A stretch of 64,000 bases of DNA, from assembly GCA_947642445.1 (NCBI GenBank), contig CANRSF010000013.1:1-64000 (forward strand), written 5' to 3'. The DNA comes from an uncultured Collinsella sp. GTDB lineage: Bacteria > Actinomycetota > Coriobacteriia > Coriobacteriales > Coriobacteriaceae. This document shows positions 1 to 8,044 of the stretch, in pieces (position 1 is the first letter of the stretch; every line of letters begins with the position of its first letter). A model generated the notes under the pieces. The model did not search any database, had not been told where the DNA came from, and saw only the letters and a list, made by a program, of their open reading frames with translations. Both the position numbers and the translations under genes were made by a program.

Positions 1-35
1 GACGGTCCCGGGCTGACAATTTCGACTGTAATGGA

Positions 36-75
36 CGTTCTTAAACGACTAGTCAAACAAGAACGTCCCCAATGA
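36..75. repeat. Rearranged copy of the GACTAGTCGTTTAAG repeat
   Basis: The left part reads CGTTCTTAAACGACTAGTC (the reverse complement of the repeat found at 16776 and 42880), followed after a short gap by GAACGTCCCCAATGA in the opposite orientation. It lies 15 bases from the stop codon of the ROK kinase gene, matching the habit of this repeat family to sit at gene 3' ends. Confidence 0.7.
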
Positions 76-89
76 TTATGTCCAATGCG

Positions 90-1001
90 CTACACCAGGC
101 GCATGGCCTCCTGGACAGCACCGTAAAGGTTGGCGTCGTTGCCGAGCTCGGCCGCCTTTATCTGCGGCACAGGAATGCCGGCAAGGGTCCCTTCGTAACT
201 CGAGAGGGCCAGCGGCATCTGCGCACGCAGGGCATCGACGAGCTCGGGATGGCACGAGATGCCGCCTGCGATCACAAAGACCTCGGGGTCGAGCACGGCC
301 TGCAGGTTGATGAGCTGTCCGTCAAATGCGCGAGCGTAGCGGTCGAGCGCGCGCTGCCCCGCCATGTCGCCATCCGCGATCCACTCAAAGACGCGGCGGC
401 CGTCCACCGGAGAATCCGCAGGCAGGCCCTTCTCGGCAACGGCGGCATCGCGGAGCGCACGCCAACCGCCCGAACCCGCAAAGGAGTTTTCCATGCTCGC
501 AGCAGTCGTGACATCGTTGCGCAAGAAGCTAAACTCGCCTGCAAAGCAGTGCGCGCCGCGCAGGACCTTGCCGTCGATGACGATACCGCCGCCGATGCCC
601 GTGCCGATAGCGAGCACCACGCCAAAACGCGTCCCGCGCAGAGCGCCAGCCGCATACTCACCGAGTGCACAGCACCTACCGTCGTTATTGACGGCAATCG
701 GCACCCCCAGAGCCTCGCGCATGAGCTTTCCGAGCGGACAGCCATCCATAAACGTGAGCGCACCACCGCGATGGATCGTTCCTGTGACATCTCCCTCGTA
801 GATGCCGCCGGGCGCACTCACGCCCACGGCGCTCACGCGCTCGCGATACGGCTCGACGAGCGAGATCAGCGCCGCGACCGTCTCATCAGCCGTGGTAAAG
901 CCCGTCGGCAGGCTTCCGCGCTCGCGGATGGAAAAATCCTCGCCCAGCACAGCCCATTTAACGGCCGTACCGCCCACATCGATTCCAAAAAACTCCTGCA
1001 T
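90..1001 (-). CDS. ROK-family sugar kinase
   Basis: A 303-residue cytoplasmic kinase of the ROK (repressor, ORF, kinase) family, expected to phosphorylate a hexose or a glycoside at the expense of ATP. The N-terminal phosphate loop reads DVGGTAVKWAVL and the glycine-rich ATP segment reads AIGTGIGGGIVIDG. The chosen ATG is five bases after AAGGAG; an in-frame GTG two codons upstream overlaps that Shine-Dalgarno sequence and is less likely. Most ROK glucokinases carry a zinc site CxCGxxGC about 25 residues after the GTGxGGG motif. Here the corresponding stretch (GEFSFLRNDVTTAAS...) has no such cysteines, as in the beta-glucoside and related kinase subgroup. It is the last gene downstream of an apiosidase-like hydrolase and a PTS permease, so it probably handles a released sugar. 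The substrate cannot be told from sequence. Confidence 0.85.
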   Translation of the reverse strand: MQEFFGIDVGGTAVKWAVLGEDFSIRERGSLPTGFTTADETVAALISLVEPYRERVSAVGVSAPGGIYEGDVTGTIHRGGALTFMDGCPLGKLMREALGVPIAVNNDGRCCALGEYAAGALRGTRFGVVLAIGTGIGGGIVIDGKVLRGAHCFAGEFSFLRNDVTTAASMENSFAGSGGWRALRDAAVAEKGLPADSPVDGRRVFEWIADGDMAGQRALDRYARAFDGQLINLQAVLDPEVFVIAGGISCHPELVDALRAQMPLALSSYEGTLAGIPVPQIKAAELGNDANLYGAVQEAMRLV

Positions 1002-1041
1002 GTTCACTCCTTACAAGCGTAGCCCCGGACGCGCATCGCCG

Positions 1042-1078
1042 CGACCATCACAGGGGCCACCCCCCCCTGCGATGGTCG
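1042..1078. repeat. Short palindrome upstream of the ROK gene
   Basis: CGACCATC and GATGGTCG form the outer stem and CAGGGG/CCCCTG the inner one. It lies 41 bases 5' of the ROK start and 37 bases 3' of the glycosidase remnant, so it may act as an intercistronic terminator or processing hairpin. There is no clear U-tract. Confidence 0.5.
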
Positions 1079-1114
1079 TGCAGCAAGTCACACCCGGAGC
1101 CGATTATCTCTGTT

Positions 1115-1282
1115 TTACGCCTCTAATTTGGTCAGGCGAAGCATCATATACTGCTTACTTGGGAGATCGATGCGGAACTTGCCCTCAAAGGTTCCGGGAA
1201 GCTCCTCCTCCGTCATGCCTCATGTGTCCACGACACGCACCTTGTATCGAGCGCCCGCCTCGCCCACAAACTCACGAGACCA
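1115..1282 (-). pseudogene. Remnant of a DUF5605-like glycosidase gene (C-terminal 55 codons)
   Basis: Reading the minus strand from 1282 to the TAA at 1115-1117 gives an uninterrupted-looking protein tail except for one TGA at 1220-1222. The peptide contains GEAGARYKVRVVDT, then the stop, then GMTEEELPGTFEGKFRIDLP and a final LRLTKLEA. From memory this resembles the C-terminus of DUF5605 putative glycoside hydrolases, where the position of the stop is normally Trp in a VDTWxMT motif, so TGG to TGA is the simplest explanation. There is no start codon or catalytic domain: the reading frame is cut at 1282 exactly where a 27-bp palindromic repeat begins. It sits between the apiosidase-like gene and the ROK kinase, so the ancestral operon probably encoded two glycosidases. 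The family assignment is from recall of the motif and should be checked by profile search. Confidence 0.6.
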
Positions 1283-1308
1283 CTCATTTAAGTACGTCCC
1301 CAATGAGT
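1282..1308. repeat. 27-bp palindromic repeat, family A
   Basis: Arms ACTCATT and AATGAGT with TTAAGTACGTCCCC between them. Identical copies lie at 16741-16767 and 16921-16947; a close variant (CTG for ACG in the centre) occurs at 42803 and 46396. This copy abuts the truncated glycosidase reading frame, and is followed by a partial second CCAATGAGTA. Confidence 0.85.
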
Positions 1309-1329
1309 ACCCAATGAGTAAACAAAGAG

Positions 1330-1389
1330 TGCGACGGAATGGCTCCCCTTGGCAGCTTAAAGCCGTCATGCAGGAACCATTCCGTCGCA
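1330..1389. repeat. 60-bp hairpin with 13-bp perfect arms
   Basis: TGCGACGGAATGG is the exact reverse complement of CCATTCCGTCGCA at the other end; the 34-base loop contains CTCCCCTTGG. It lies 43 bases downstream of the stop codon of the apiosidase-like gene, so it could serve as its terminator as well as being a dispersed repeat. Confidence 0.7.
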
Positions 1390-1432
1390 GCCTAATGAAA
1401 GGGACTGGGTTGTAAATGTTGGAGAAGAGCCG

Positions 1433-2746
1433 TTAGCGCCCGGGGGCCAGAATCACCAGCGCGTCGTGCTCAAAGGGATGCTGAGCCACGCGCACGGTGC
1501 CGTCACCGTTGTCGCGAACGGGCAGCTTGGCAATGCGCCTGTCCTCCATGTCGAGAACCGTCGCCGTCCAGCCGCGCGCACCGTCGAGCTTAAACTTGAG
1601 CGCCGTGGTGCGCGGCAGGTACGTGACGACGCGATCGCCAACGCGCGCCACACGGATGGCCTCGCGCGCGTCATCGAGCAGCTCCTGCGCCGGAACCACG
1701 GCAAGCGCATCGTCACCGGCAGTAGCGCCTAGGCTGGCAAGCACATGCTCGATCGCGCCAAAGTCCCACACACCCGCAAACTGCAGGCACTCTTGCCAGC
1801 GGAAGGGCATGTCAAAGCCCTCGCCCAGGACCGAACCCTGGCTGCGCGATGTCTGCCAGTTCCACACGCCGTGCGCGCCGTAGGTCACGCCGGCACTGGC
1901 GCCGGCAAGAATCGACGACCATACGCTCGCGCGGCAATCCTGCGCGGTAAAACGCCAGTACACGTTGCGCGACGCGCCCATCTGCTCGTAGCAAGGCTCG
2001 GAGTTGACCATCGGCTTTTTGGGATAGTTGGCGATAAAGTCCTGCGGCAAGCGCCAAGCCTCGGGCTGACCCTCGTAGTTGTGGCCAGGCTGGAACATGT
2101 AAAAGTCCAGACGATCCAGATACTGCGCCGGAATGGTGCGATTGCCGCGGTTGATGTGCATGGTGCGCAGCGCCTCGGGCGCACGCTTGACGACCTCGTC
2201 GAGCGCGTCCTCGTAATAGGCAATCGCCTCGTCACCGGCAAAGTCGGTATCACCCGTCACCACGTAGACAGGGTCGAACTCGCCCAGGTTCTCGACAACG
2301 CGGGCAACGTGGGCGCGAACCTCCTCACGCGGCATAACCTCGGCGCCGCAACGCTCGGCGATCTTGGCGCCCCAGGTACCGGGCACGTAATTGCACCACA
2401 TGAGCACGAGCGCCGGACGAATGCCGTGCTCGACGGCAGCACGGCACATGGCGGCGGCACGATCCCAGTACGCCTGGTTGGGACGGGACCAATCAAAGTG
2501 CACGCCGTCCTCGCTGGCATAGGGCCAAATGCCCAGGTCGGGACAGCAGCGATCCCACTGCGGCAGCGTGTTGATCTGCAGTGCGTTCATGCCCTGCTCG
2601 GCACGGCGGGTCAGGTAGTAATCCCAGTCGTTCTCGGCGATGCTCGTAAATGCGCTCCAGCACGTATCGGCAAACCAGAAGAACGGTTTGCCCTCGCACA
2701 AAAAGCCATCCTGGCGACCGTTGACGGTCAGCTTTCCCAAACTCAT
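1433..2746 (-). CDS. Apiosidase-like glycoside hydrolase (DUF4038/GH140-type)
   Basis: A 437-residue protein without a signal peptide, so probably intracellular. The N-terminal strand KLTVNGRQDGFLCEGKPFF, then WFADTCW and a run of barrel motifs (VTGDTDFAG near residue 165, VNSEPCYEQMG near residue 250, GVWNWQ near 300) follow the DUF4038 apiosidase-like catalytic domain. A beta-rich C-terminal domain follows, as in GH140 enzymes. Glu in NSEPCYE and Asp in GDTDF are candidate catalytic acids. The start is the ATG seven bases after AAAGGA; a longer frame upstream has no ribosome site. GH140 members release D-apiose from plant polysaccharide side chains. This family is broad and the exact linkage is unknown. 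It lies downstream of a PTS permease and upstream of a sugar kinase. Confidence 0.75.
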   Translation of the reverse strand: MSLGKLTVNGRQDGFLCEGKPFFWFADTCWSAFTSIAENDWDYYLTRRAEQGMNALQINTLPQWDRCCPDLGIWPYASEDGVHFDWSRPNQAYWDRAAAMCRAAVEHGIRPALVLMWCNYVPGTWGAKIAERCGAEVMPREEVRAHVARVVENLGEFDPVYVVTGDTDFAGDEAIAYYEDALDEVVKRAPEALRTMHINRGNRTIPAQYLDRLDFYMFQPGHNYEGQPEAWRLPQDFIANYPKKPMVNSEPCYEQMGASRNVYWRFTAQDCRASVWSSILAGASAGVTYGAHGVWNWQTSRSQGSVLGEGFDMPFRWQECLQFAGVWDFGAIEHVLASLGATAGDDALAVVPAQELLDDAREAIRVARVGDRVVTYLPRTTALKFKLDGARGWTATVLDMEDRRIAKLPVRDNGDGTVRVAQHPFEHDALVILAPGR

Positions 2747-2788
2747 CTGCATGTCCTTTCGTTTGATAAAGGATTTGCGAACCGCCGA

Positions 2789-2818
2789 GGGCTTTCGCGG
2801 TAACCCCGCGCGAAAGCC
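2789..2818. terminator. Hairpin upstream of the apiosidase-like gene
   Basis: GGGCTTTCGCGG pairs with CCGCGCGAAAGCCC over a short loop. It lies between the PTS gene stop and the hydrolase start, together with the stronger hairpin at 2881. It could be part of a leader that limits read-through from the PTS gene. Confidence 0.5.
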
Positions 2819-2880
2819 CCCGCCGCTTGGCAAACCATCGCGGGCGAATACCGTCCGCCCCATCAGTCTACCTTGCAAGA

Positions 2881-2914
2881 AGGGCCCCGCCGGGCTTACG
2901 CCTGACGGGGCCCT
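2881..2914 (-). terminator. Strong hairpin after the PTS EIIBC gene
   Basis: AGGGCCCCG and CGGGGCCCT form a GC-rich stem about 40 bases after the PTS stop codon. On the minus strand the stem is followed by TCTTGCAAGG, so the U-tract is weak. Likely partial termination between permease and hydrolase genes. Confidence 0.6.
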
Positions 2915-2954
2915 GTCGTGTAGGTGAGGTCATATGTGACCGAACGGTTTGGCC

Positions 2955-4382
2955 TTAGGCCTCCATCTCGGCGAGTTCCTCCTTGGAGAAGCCGCAGGCA
3001 AAGACGACGGCAGCGGCGATGACAAAGGAGATTGTCATACCAACGATAGCCCAGACGGTGTTCATCTGGCCACCCTGCAGGTAGTTGGTGAAGACCAGGA
3101 AGTTGGAGGCACCACCTGCGAGGTAGTAGGTAACACCCATGAGGCCGGAGAACACAGCGCCGGTAGCACCGCCGATGAACATGCCAAACATGGTGCGACG
3201 GAAGCGCATGAGGATGCCGAAGAGCGCGGGCTCGGTGACGCCGCCGGCGATGGCGGAGATGACGTAACCGATGGCGAGAGACTTCTCGTCGGGGTTCTTC
3301 ATCTTGAGGAAGGCACCGAAGGCGCAGCCCCAGACAGCGGCCATAGCGCAGTTGGTGGAAACGAAGACGAAGGGATCGTAACCGGCAGCGATGATCTGAA
3401 CCTGGGCGAGCAGGATGACGGGCATGTGCATGCCGCAGACCACGAAGAGCTGCCAGAAGGCGCCGAGGATGGCCATGACGATCAGGATGCCGATGCCGCC
3501 AAGGTCAGCAAGGCCGAAGAGGGCGTTGGCGATCAGCGTACCGATCTCGTTGCCGATCGGAGCGAGGACGATGAAGGCAATGGGGATCGTGACGATCATG
3601 GTGCAGAACGGCGTGAAGACCGTGGAGAGCACGTCGGGCATGACCTTCTTAAAGAACTTCTCGACGAAGTAGAGGACAGGCACCGAAAGGATGATCGGCA
3701 GGACGGACTGCTGATAGTTGGCAGCAGCGATCTGGATGCCGTAGACGGAGATGATGCCGCCGCCCTCCTGGGTGGCGACGCTCACCACGGAAGGAGCCAT
3801 GAGGGCGCCACCGAGCAGCATGCCGAGCACCGGGCTGGCGCCGAGCTTCTTAGCCGCGGCATAACCCAGGTAGATGGGGATAAAGGTGAACGTGGCCTCG
3901 TACAGCGTGGTGTAGAGGAACGTATAGGTCGGGTCGTCGGCCGAGAGCACACCGAGCATGGTGGGGCCGAGGACGGCCGCGATGGTACGGAACAGACCGC
4001 CGGCCATGAGCAGCGGGATGAGCTGGGTCATGGAGCCCGACAGATAGTCGAGGATGATATTGGGCAGGTTCTTGAGCTCGAACTTCTCCTTGGGAGCATC
4101 GAGGTTCTCGTTGACGGCCTCACCCTGCTTGACACCGGAGATGGCGACGAACTCGGCGAGCACCTTGGGCACGTTCTGGCCGATGATGACCTGGAGCTGG
4201 CTGCCGGCAAACTGGCAACCCAGAACACCCTTGACCTTCTTGATCTTCTCCACGTCGGCCTTGCTGTTATCCTTGAGCGTCAGACGCAGGCGCGTCATGC
4301 AGTTGGTGGCAACGGAAACATTCTCCGCACCGCCCACGAGCTCGAGGACATCGGTGGCAATCTGCTTGTTATCTACTGCCAT
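2955..4382 (-). CDS. PTS sugar permease, EIIBC component (glucoside/sucrose family)
   Basis: A 475-residue fused IIB-IIC subunit of the phosphoenolpyruvate sugar phosphotransferase system. The N-terminal IIB domain carries the phosphocysteine in ATNCMTRLRLTLKD (about residue 29) and the conserved KGVLGCQFAGSQLQVIIG stretch. After a linker (about 95-115) there are around ten membrane segments of the IIC domain, beginning with SGSMTQLIPLLMAGGLFRT. No IIA domain is present, so it must borrow a IIA protein from elsewhere. The chosen ATG follows GGGAGGGG; the frame extends five codons further without a better site. The upstream region carries several TAAAC/GTTTA operator half-sites shared with the divergent esterase. 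Substrate probably a beta-glucoside or other disaccharide; the neighbouring apiosidase-like enzyme suggests a plant-derived glycoside. Confidence 0.85.
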   Translation of the reverse strand: MAVDNKQIATDVLELVGGAENVSVATNCMTRLRLTLKDNSKADVEKIKKVKGVLGCQFAGSQLQVIIGQNVPKVLAEFVAISGVKQGEAVNENLDAPKEKFELKNLPNIILDYLSGSMTQLIPLLMAGGLFRTIAAVLGPTMLGVLSADDPTYTFLYTTLYEATFTFIPIYLGYAAAKKLGASPVLGMLLGGALMAPSVVSVATQEGGGIISVYGIQIAAANYQQSVLPIILSVPVLYFVEKFFKKVMPDVLSTVFTPFCTMIVTIPIAFIVLAPIGNEIGTLIANALFGLADLGGIGILIVMAILGAFWQLFVVCGMHMPVILLAQVQIIAAGYDPFVFVSTNCAMAAVWGCAFGAFLKMKNPDEKSLAIGYVISAIAGGVTEPALFGILMRFRRTMFGMFIGGATGAVFSGLMGVTYYLAGGASNFLVFTNYLQGGQMNTVWAIVGMTISFVIAAAVVFACGFSKEELAEMEA

Positions 4383-4488
4383 GGGACCCCTCCCCATATC
4401 TTCGTGTGCCAGCCCCCTTGGGCTTAGGCACGCCTTTGGCCCGGCGACTATAACCCCTTACGGTTGCCGGACCCTTGGATACGCTTTT

Positions 4489-4505
4489 GTAAACAAGGTG
4501 TTTAC
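4489..4505. promoter_or_regulatory. Operator-like inverted repeat GTAAACA-N3-TGTTTAC
   Basis: A perfect 7-bp inverted repeat with a three-base spacer, 107 bases upstream of the PTS start codon. It resembles cre/LacI-type sites and the half-sites found upstream of the isomerase gene and of the lacI-family gene. Confidence 0.6.
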
Positions 4506-4722
4506 TGAACGTTTACGGACTTTAGTTTACACAGAGCGCCGAATTTATGGCAATTTTGCCGTCTACAGTCCGGTGAACGGTAGGAAATCGGGGGTGAACG
4601 TATTTGAATGGCGGGAGATGGTCTCTTTGACCCTCTATTGATATATAGCCATTTACGTGGGATTTTATTTTGATGAACACCTCACTGATCTGTTAACTCA
4701 TCAACAGAATCCCTGCTAGAAG

Positions 4723-4744
4723 CTAGTAAACATACGTTTAGTAG
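4723..4744. promoter_or_regulatory. Operator-like site TAAAC-N4-GTTTA
   Basis: CTA and TAG flank TAAAC and GTTTA half-sites in an imperfect inverted repeat, about 130 bases upstream of the esterase start. Probably bound by the same regulator as 4809-4824. Confidence 0.5.
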
Positions 4745-4808
4745 TTCACGACGTGTTCAATTTTGCCGTTTACCGAGTTCATCTGGTTATTCTTCAATTC
4801 TAGATTAC

Positions 4809-4824
4809 ACTAAACATGTTTAGT
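4809..4824. promoter_or_regulatory. Perfect 16-bp LacI-type operator ACTAAACATGTTTAGT
   Basis: The 16 bases equal their own reverse complement. The site overlaps the predicted esterase transcription start (see the promoter at 4778-4806). An ATG inside it could be mistaken for a start codon, but has no ribosome site. Related half-sites stand in front of the lacI-family gene at 26296 and the isomerase gene at 25028. Confidence 0.75.
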
Positions 4825-4872
4825 TTGTATTGCCGCAGATGCCAGGCATTCGCGGCGCAAGGGAGGCAGCTC

Positions 4873-6210
4873 ATGGAACTCAAATTGTGTACCTACGCAA
4901 CCGTCACCACCTTGGGCGACTTTGGCCCCTGGATCAGCAAGGTCGTACTCGACCTGCCCTGCACCGTGCGCGCCAACGACATCGACGCGAACACCTTCCA
5001 TATATATGTAGAGCGTCACGAGCGCTCGGGCGATGTTCTGATGCGCAAGGAACGCGGCGCCGACCATGCCGCGCCCTCCGTGGGTTACATCGACATTCTC
5101 GCCGCATATCCGTGCGACGAGAACGGACGTAAGCTCGCCGTGGGCACCCATGTGGCGCTCGAGGTCGCCGAGCAGCGCCTGACCAAAAAGATCGAAGGCG
5201 GCGTCATGGGCTCGCGCATGCTCGATGACCAGTTGCACATCACGCAGCTCGCGGCTCTTCCCGGCAACGACGGCGACGATCCCACCTGCGGCCTGGTCTT
5301 CGACACCTGCCGTGGCGATATCTGCCCTGCGCTCAAAGGCTGGAGCAACGACACGCAAAAGACCGCCGTCGACGGTATCGCGCTCGAATACGGCTTCTTT
5401 GAGCCCAGCTTTAAGGCCGAGGACTCGGCATGCTTCAACCCCTTTGCGCCCGAGGCCACGGCCGTGCCCCAAAAGGCACCGCTCGTGGTGTATCTGCACG
5501 GCGCCGGCGAGGGCAAGGGCGCCACGCAGGGCGAAGGCGCCACGCGCGCCTATATCGGCAACCGCGTGACGGCCATCAGCCAGGCGCAGATCCAGCGCTA
5601 CTTTGGCGGCTTTGCCTGGGTGCTCGTACCGCAGTCGCCCACGTTTTGGATGGACAACGGCGTCGAGCAGCTTGGTCACTCCAACCAGAGCATCTACTCC
5701 CCCGTGCTCAAGGCACTTATCGATGAGTTTGTCGCCGAGCATGCCGACCGCATCGACACCGACCGCATCGTGGTCGCCGGTCTTTCCAACGGCGGCTTTA
5801 TGACCCTGCGCCTGTGCGCCGACTACCCCGATTTCTTCGCCGCGGGCCTTCCCTGCTGCGCCCCGTGGTACAACGCCACGGACGAGGACGTGGCCGCGCT
5901 CGCCAAGACGCCGCTGTGGTTTACGCACTCCAAGGGCGACGAGCTCGTGTCACCGCAACAGACCGTACTGCCGCTCACGGCGCGCCTGCGCGATGCCGGC
6001 GCCAACGTGCACCTCACCTACTTTAGCCATGTCGAGGACCTGACCGGCGTGTATCGCGAGGCCGACGGCTCGGCCAAGAAGACGTTCAACCACGGCGTGT
6101 GGATCCACCAATTCAACGACCTGTGTTATCAAGACTTCGACGGGGGCAACGTACTCATCGACGGCGAGCCGGTGGGCTGCTGGGAGTGGTCGGCCAGGGT
6201 CGACCGCTAA
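4873..6210 (+). CDS. Alpha/beta-hydrolase esterase (prolyl-oligopeptidase-like)
   Basis: A 445-residue serine hydrolase without a signal peptide. Residues 1-130 form an immunoglobulin-like N-terminal domain. The catalytic domain has the oxyanion strand VVYLHGAGEG, the nucleophile elbow GLSNGG (Ser about residue 303), an acid in GDELVSP and a histidine in FNHGVWIH. This domain order is that of the phospholipase/carboxylesterase proteins often found in carbohydrate loci, where they are thought to remove acyl groups from sugars. The ATG at 4873 is used because GGGAGG lies six bases upstream; an in-frame ATG at 4816 is part of the operator. Controlled by the LacI-type operator just upstream and divergent from the PTS gene, so it is probably co-induced by the same sugar. 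The acyl substrate is unknown. Confidence 0.8.
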   Translation: MELKLCTYATVTTLGDFGPWISKVVLDLPCTVRANDIDANTFHIYVERHERSGDVLMRKERGADHAAPSVGYIDILAAYPCDENGRKLAVGTHVALEVAEQRLTKKIEGGVMGSRMLDDQLHITQLAALPGNDGDDPTCGLVFDTCRGDICPALKGWSNDTQKTAVDGIALEYGFFEPSFKAEDSACFNPFAPEATAVPQKAPLVVYLHGAGEGKGATQGEGATRAYIGNRVTAISQAQIQRYFGGFAWVLVPQSPTFWMDNGVEQLGHSNQSIYSPVLKALIDEFVAEHADRIDTDRIVVAGLSNGGFMTLRLCADYPDFFAAGLPCCAPWYNATDEDVAALAKTPLWFTHSKGDELVSPQQTVLPLTARLRDAGANVHLTYFSHVEDLTGVYREADGSAKKTFNHGVWIHQFNDLCYQDFDGGNVLIDGEPVGCWEWSARVDR

Positions 6211-6221
6211 GCCCTCCCATC

Positions 6222-6344
6222 GCGGGGACCGGGGTTTAGTCTTGCAAACGTCCTCGGGCATGCATGGGCTGGCGCTTTGCGCTTCGCGCTGCGCCTGCCC
6301 ATGCCCCCTGCGGAATGTTTGCAAGACTAAACCCCGGTCCCCGC
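6222..6344. repeat. 123-bp nested palindrome after the esterase gene
   Basis: The outer arms are about 28 bases, starting GCGGGGACCGGGG and ending CCCCGGTCCCCGC, with TTTAGTCTTGCAAAC inside on both sides. An inner stem pairs GGGCATGCATGGGC with GCCCATGCCCC around a GC-rich loop. It starts 12 bases after the esterase stop codon. It could terminate transcription, but is far longer than an ordinary terminator. Confidence 0.85.
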
Positions 6345-6472
6345 TGCGTTGACGTTGCCGTGACCCTGGCCGGCCGCTTCTAGCGGGCCGCCGGGTCGGT
6401 GGCGATGGGGGCATGGGTCCCGTCTTGCCTTGCGCGTAACTGGCTGAATTGATTTTGATTGGAGCTGTTCCT

Positions 6473-7984
6473 ATGTCCCAGAAGTTGACTCGGGTGATTG
6501 TTACTACCGATATGGAAGTCGACGATATGAACTCGCTTGTTCATTTGGCTCTGTATCTCAACTTGCTTGATGTTCAGGCTGTGGTGTATACGGCTTCGCA
6601 GTATCACTTTCTTGGGGATGGGGTTCATACGCTCGGCGAGGTGAATTCGCATTGGCGGACCAAAGGGCGGCGCTCTTATGAGTGGGCTGTTGTGCCTCAT
6701 GAGCCCGATCCGCTAGCCGGCGAGCTTCGTGAGTATCGGCCGTTTCCCGAGCATTGGATTGAGAGTCTCTGGAGTAATGAATATGCCCAGGCTTGGCCGC
6801 AGTTGCAAGCAAATGCGGACGCCGCCGGTGAACCGCCGTTTCCCACGCCTGCCCAGATGATCGAGCGTACGTTTGTGGGAAATGTTGCCTTTGAGGGTGA
6901 TGTGACTGAGGAAACTGAGGGGTCTCGCGTAATTGCGCAGGCGATTCTGGATGATGATCCGCGTACGTTATGGTTGCTCAGCTGGGGTGGTATGAATACG
7001 ATCGTTCGCGCCCTCATGAGTATTGCCGAGCGCTATCGCGCCACGCCCGAGTGGCCCGCCGTGCAGCAGCAGGTCTATCAGAAGGTGCGCGTGATGGGCG
7101 TTGCCGATGGCGTGGGACAGGACAACTCGTGGCTCGACCATGGGCGCGAGCTCTTTCCCGAGCTCATCTTTTGGCGTACGCCCTATATGTATGGCAACTA
7201 TTTCGACGCCAAAACAGCTCAGCCCGATACGCTGCCGCTGTTTAAGGCTCCCTGGCCCGAGCAGAATCTCACGCAGGGCAACGGCCCCCTCATGGCACGC
7301 TATATGCTCTATGGCGATGGTAAGGTCTACGAAAACGAACCCGAGCGCTTTCAGTTTGGCAAGCATGCCCGCCTGGATTGGGGCCTGGAAGGCATGCCCG
7401 CGGTGCAGTTTGAGCGCGGCGACTTTATGGCCGAAGGCGACAGCATGACCTATATTCCACTGCTGCCGTTTGGCCTGCGCGGCATCGACGACCGCGACTT
7501 CGATACGCTGCTGGGCCGCATGTTTCTTGATGGACACCCCGATGCGAGCGCGCCCGCCGGTTTTGCCTCCATCGGCACGCCCGCAGACGACAATCTCAAT
7601 CCCTATCTGCGTGCCTATCAGGAAAACTTTGCCGCCCGCGCGCAATGGTGCGCCCATGATCCGGCCATCTGCTCGCATCCGGCACATGTTGTCGAGGTCA
7701 CGGCCGACCGCAGCGCCGCAGCCGGCGAGCGCGTCGCCCTTGCGGCAACCATCGTCGACCCCGACGACAAGGGCTTCGATGCACATTGGGATGTGGCCGT
7801 AGACCCATCGAGCTATGCAGGCGTCCAGGATCTGTCGATGTGGCAAGAATGCACGGTGGACACCGCTTTCATCGTGCCCGCCGACGCGCAGCCCGGTGAC
7901 CGCTTCGTACTCACGCTTACCGTGCAGACGCGCGCCGAGCGCCCCTGCACCCGCTACGCCCAGATCGCCGTGACCGTGGCATAG
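6473..7984 (+). CDS. DUF1593 family nucleoside-hydrolase-like protein
   Basis: A 503-residue protein whose N-terminal 330 residues start with VIVTTDMEVDDMNSLVHL. This is the Asp-rich calcium-binding signature of the inosine-uridine nucleoside hydrolase fold as seen in DUF1593 proteins. It is followed by LWLLSWGGMNTIVRAL and the C-terminal Ig-like domain (about 415-503) typical of this family. No signal peptide. DUF1593 members are found with plant-polysaccharide enzymes and are annotated as cellulose-binding or sugar-binding hydrolases, but the reaction is unproven. The start is the ATG eight bases after GGAG. The first 500-550 bases use many T-ending and G-ending codons (GTT, CTT, GAT), unlike the strongly C-ending remainder and all neighbours, which suggests a recombinant gene. 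Confidence 0.75.
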   Translation: MSQKLTRVIVTTDMEVDDMNSLVHLALYLNLLDVQAVVYTASQYHFLGDGVHTLGEVNSHWRTKGRRSYEWAVVPHEPDPLAGELREYRPFPEHWIESLWSNEYAQAWPQLQANADAAGEPPFPTPAQMIERTFVGNVAFEGDVTEETEGSRVIAQAILDDDPRTLWLLSWGGMNTIVRALMSIAERYRATPEWPAVQQQVYQKVRVMGVADGVGQDNSWLDHGRELFPELIFWRTPYMYGNYFDAKTAQPDTLPLFKAPWPEQNLTQGNGPLMARYMLYGDGKVYENEPERFQFGKHARLDWGLEGMPAVQFERGDFMAEGDSMTYIPLLPFGLRGIDDRDFDTLLGRMFLDGHPDASAPAGFASIGTPADDNLNPYLRAYQENFAARAQWCAHDPAICSHPAHVVEVTADRSAAAGERVALAATIVDPDDKGFDAHWDVAVDPSSYAGVQDLSMWQECTVDTAFIVPADAQPGDRFVLTLTVQTRAERPCTRYAQIAVTVA

Positions 7985-8020
7985 CAAGAACGGCGCCCAC
8001 ATTCGGCAGCCGCCGCATTC

Positions 8021-8044
8021 GACAAAGAGTGTCCCCAATGAGTA
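8021..8044. repeat. Fragment of the GTCCCC repeat family
   Basis: GACAAAGAGTGTCCCCAATG followed by AGTA matches the right half of repeats at 16719, 42861 and 46508. It lies 37 bases after the DUF1593 stop codon. The rest of this short intergenic region holds nothing else I recognise. Confidence 0.6.

Larger units (their letters stand above)
4383..4872. promoter_or_regulatory. Divergent control region between PTS and esterase genes
   Basis: A 490-base AT-richer stretch without a credible gene. It holds repeated GTAAACA, GTTTAC and TAAAC half-sites (4489-4505, 4511-4516, 4534-4539, 4723-4744, 4809-4824). A plausible esterase promoter is TTCATC (4778-4783), 17 bases, TAGATT (4801-4806), which would place the transcription start inside the perfect palindrome at 4809. 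The pattern fits LacI-family repression of both transcription units. Confidence 0.65.

Noticed and set aside
2949-4427. 492-codon plus-strand frame opposite the PTS gene
   Set aside because: Low-complexity His/Asp/Gly/Glu-rich translation, typical of the shadow of a membrane-protein gene; the minus-strand EIIBC is unmistakable.
4816-4872. Upstream ATG as esterase start
   Set aside because: The ATG is the centre of the palindromic operator and has no ribosome site; the ATG at 4873 has GGGAGG at good spacing.
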